DNA of 64,000 nucleotides from Bacillus sp. AFS006103 (GTDB lineage: Bacteria > Bacillota > Bacilli > Bacillales > Cytobacillaceae), in contig NTXX01000036.1 in the NCBI GenBank assembly GCA_002559145.1, positions 155,767 to 219,766 of the forward strand, given 5' to 3'. Positions 62,240 through 64,000 of the stretch are shown here, in pieces. Both the position numbers and the translations under genes were made by a program. The notes below the pieces were generated by a model, which was not told where the DNA came from, did not search any database, and saw nothing but the letters and a program-made list of their open reading frames with translations. Positions within the stretch are counted from its first letter, which is position 1, and each line of letters opens with the position of its first letter.

Positions 62240-62890
62240 ATGATGGAAAAGATAAATACGTTAACGAAGATTGCAGAATGTGGAGTAGTTGCCGTTGTAA
62301 GGGCAGACTCTAAGGAAGAGGCAATAAACATTTCGGAGGCCTGTGTAAAAGGCGGTATTCAAGGGATTGAAGTGACTTTCACGGTAAATGGCGCGGATGA
62401 AGTCATTAAAGAATTAGCCAACCTTTATCAAAATAATAACGAGGTGGTTATTGGAGCAGGAACAGTTCTAGATGCAACTACAGCTCGAATTGCGATTTTA
62501 GCGGGTGCGCAGTTTGTTGTGAGTCCAACCTTTGACCAAGATACAGCAACACTTTGTAACCTCTATCAAATACCTTATATGCCAGGCTGCATGACAATCA
62601 CCGAAATGAAACGTGCCTTAGAGGCTGGAGTTGATATCGTGAAGTTGTTCCCCGGAAGTGCATTTGGTCCGGATTTTATCAAAGCAGTAAAAGCTCCACT
62701 TCCGCAAGTAAATATTATGCCAACTGGCGGTGTTGATTTGGATAATATTGAACAATGGATTAAAAATGGTTGTGTGGCTGTTGGGGTAGGTGGTAATCTA
62801 GTAGCGCCGGCTAAAACTGGAGAATTTGACCAAATTACTGCCTATGCGAAACAATATGTCGAAAAGGTCAAAGCTGCTCGAGGAAGATAA
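62240..62890 (+). CDS. kdgA: KHG/KDPG aldolase
   Basis: The 216-aa class I aldolase splits KDPG to pyruvate and glyceraldehyde 3-phosphate. GVVAVVRAD is the N-terminal strand, EVTFTVNGADEVI holds the catalytic Glu, and the Schiff-base Lys is in AGVDIVKLFPGSAFGPDF. ATG at 62240 or 62243; the ribosome binding site is weak (agaagtg). Confidence 0.94.
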   Translation: MMEKINTLTKIAECGVVAVVRADSKEEAINISEACVKGGIQGIEVTFTVNGADEVIKELANLYQNNNEVVIGAGTVLDATTARIAILAGAQFVVSPTFDQDTATLCNLYQIPYMPGCMTITEMKRALEAGVDIVKLFPGSAFGPDFIKAVKAPLPQVNIMPTGGVDLDNIEQWIKNGCVAVGVGGNLVAPAKTGEFDQITAYAKQYVEKVKAARGR

Positions 62891-62962
62891 GCTTTACTCA
62901 ATTTTAAGCTGGTTTCAAGTACCTTACCTTGGTAAGAGTAATATAATAAGGAGGAATTACGG

Positions 62963-63805
62963 ATGCCAACAAATTTAAAAGACACGACTACATTAAGCAA
63001 TGGAGTAAAAATGCCATGGATGGGGTTAGGCGTTTTTAAAGTAACTGAGGGTGAAGAGGTTATCCAGTCTGTAAAGGCAGCCATAAAAAATGGATACATA
63101 AGCATTGATACAGCGGCTATTTATGGTAATGAAGAAGGCGTTGGTCAAGCCATTAAAGAATCTGGTGTTCCCCGTGAAGAATTATTTATTACGACAAAGC
63201 TTTGGAACTCCGAGCAAGGATATGAATCAACCTTAGCAGCATTCGAAACAAGCATGAACAAGCTAGGACTGGATTACTTGGACCTTTATTTAATTCACTG
63301 GCCGGGTAAAGATAAATATAAAGAAACATGGAAGGCATTCGAAAAGCTATACAAAGACGGACGCGTGCGCGCGATTGGTGTAAGTAATTTCTTGGTTCAC
63401 CATTTAGAAGATTTACTCAGTTCTGCAGAGATTAAACCAATGGTCAACCAGGTGGAATTCCATCCACATTTAACTCAAAAAGAGCTGCTTGCTTTTTGTA
63501 AAAATGAAGGCATTCAACTGGAAGCATGGTCGCCTTTAAAACAAGGTCAACTTCTAAGCGAACCGGTTCTTGAGGATTTGGCGCATAAATATAATAAATC
63601 GGTTGCTCAAGTAATCCTGCGTTGGGATCTGCAACATGGAGTGGTTACGATTCCTAAATCAATCAAAGAGCATCGCATTATTGAAAATGCAAATATCTTT
63701 GATTTTGAATTGTCTGCTGAAGATATGGAGAAAATCGATGGATTAAATCAAGACAGCCGTGCCGGATCCCATCCGGATACAATGAGTGTCGGCTTTGTGG
63801 AATAG
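62963..63805 (+). CDS. aldo/keto reductase (YtbE/YvgN type)
   Basis: A 280-aa TIM-barrel NADPH reductase. Catalytic D, Y, K and H are seen in [21 protein letters not shown] and LIHWPG; the C-terminal [22 protein letters not shown] is the cofactor clamp. It resembles glyoxal and methylglyoxal reductases of Bacillus. It lies 72 bp after kdgA, maybe to handle aldehydes formed during uronate breakdown. The ATG follows taaggaggaatt. Confidence 0.92.
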   Translation: MPTNLKDTTTLSNGVKMPWMGLGVFKVTEGEEVIQSVKAAIKNGYISIDTAAIYGNEEGVGQAIKESGVPREELFITTKLWNSEQGYESTLAAFETSMNKLGLDYLDLYLIHWPGKDKYKETWKAFEKLYKDGRVRAIGVSNFLVHHLEDLLSSAEIKPMVNQVEFHPHLTQKELLAFCKNEGIQLEAWSPLKQGQLLSEPVLEDLAHKYNKSVAQVILRWDLQHGVVTIPKSIKEHRIIENANIFDFELSAEDMEKIDGLNQDSRAGSHPDTMSVGFVE

Positions 63806-63817
63806 TTTTCAAATATC

Positions 63818-63852
63818 AAGCGTCTGCCTGCAGTTCTAGGGCAGACGCTTTT
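63818..63852 (+). terminator. intrinsic terminator after the aldo/keto reductase gene
   Basis: AAGCGTCTGCC pairs with GGGCAGACGCTT, followed by TTTT. Confidence 0.9.
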
Positions 63853-63911
63853 ACATTGTATAGCAAATTATAAAATTATTTATTGTGGATAACTTGGAAT
63901 AGTTCTCTGAA

Positions 63912-64000
63912 TCCAGCTCCAGCGCCCAGCTGCTAGTGGACTTCGCTCTCCGCCCTACGATAAGTCAACATCGAATCGCTTACGCTCTCCGTGTTTCCTT
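63912..64000. repeat. start of a dispersed GC-richer intergenic element
   Basis: From TCCAGCTCCAGCGCCC onward the sequence is richer in G and C and contains no frame. It resembles a common Bacillaceae intergenic repeat that begins with CAGCTCCAGCGCC and continues with TCGCTT/CGCTC blocks. It is cut by the window end, so the length is unknown. Confidence 0.5.

Overview
The window is chromosomal DNA from an endospore-forming, low-GC Gram-positive bacterium, most likely a Bacillaceae member near Bacillus/Neobacillus. The support is a GerA-type germinant receptor operon, AGGAGG-type ribosome binding sites with many TTG/GTG starts, sigma-A promoters, a XylR/xylose system very close to the Bacillus type, and a Fur box of the Bacillus 7-1-7 form. 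No rRNA, tRNA, CRISPR or prophage was seen. The only transposable element recognised is one IS1182-type insertion sequence.

Layout. 1-2.7 kb: membrane, lipoprotein and Eis-like acetyltransferase genes. 2.8-11.7 kb: a urease operon (ureABCEFGD) with a divergent urea transporter, then mqo. This block is bracketed by two inverted arrays of a 52-bp hairpin repeat, and a 34-bp copy of the mqo 3' end lies at its far edge. 11.9-14.9 kb: a GreA-like gene with an apparent frameshift, a DUF2935 protein, a GTP cyclohydrolase II and an HxlR regulator. 15.1-24.2 kb: an aromatic catabolic operon (V4R/PucR-type regulator, two-component flavin monooxygenase, FAD synthetase, LigB/MhpB-like extradiol dioxygenase, hydrolase, hydratase, MFS importer). 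24.2-27.3 kb: transporters and a Crp-family gene. 27.4-37.4 kb: a redox-type cluster (unknown protein, HMA protein, P1B-ATPase, FNR-like regulator, mvaK1-mvaD-mvaK2, quinol nitric oxide reductase). 37.4-39.7 kb: EamA exporters. 40-44 kb: ger operon with a small D-type subunit. 44-50 kb: xylose genes (xylB, transporter, xylA, xylR). 50.4-52.2 kb: hairpin repeats carrying the IS. 52.4-55.4 kb: GMC oxidoreductase group. 56.9-63.8 kb: uronate/2-keto-3-deoxygluconate catabolism (kduI, kduD, yhcH-type, kdgT, kdgK, kdgR, kdgA, aldo/keto reductase).

The main discovery candidate is a local regulon at 27.4-37.4 kb. Four promoters, upstream of the unknown 273-aa gene, the HMA protein, the P-type ATPase and mvaK1, each carry a TTGAT-N4-RTCAA (FNR-type) box. 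In every case the box begins 36 or 37 bp before the -10 hexamer, the class II activator geometry. An FNR-like regulator whose recognition helix keeps the E-x-x-S-R residues is encoded inside the cluster. The mvaK1 promoter also has a perfect Fur box between -35 and -10. This suggests an iron-independent mevalonate route switched on by iron limitation and redox or NO signals, next to an NO reductase. All sites were found by eye and need testing.

Other notable structure: a 172-bp structured repeat present twice in direct orientation 11.4 kb apart, an IS inserted into the centre of a dispersed hairpin, three copies of a shared terminator hairpin (one sitting in a gene leader), and a catabolic meta-cleavage operon that carries its own FAD synthetase but lacks the last two enzymes.
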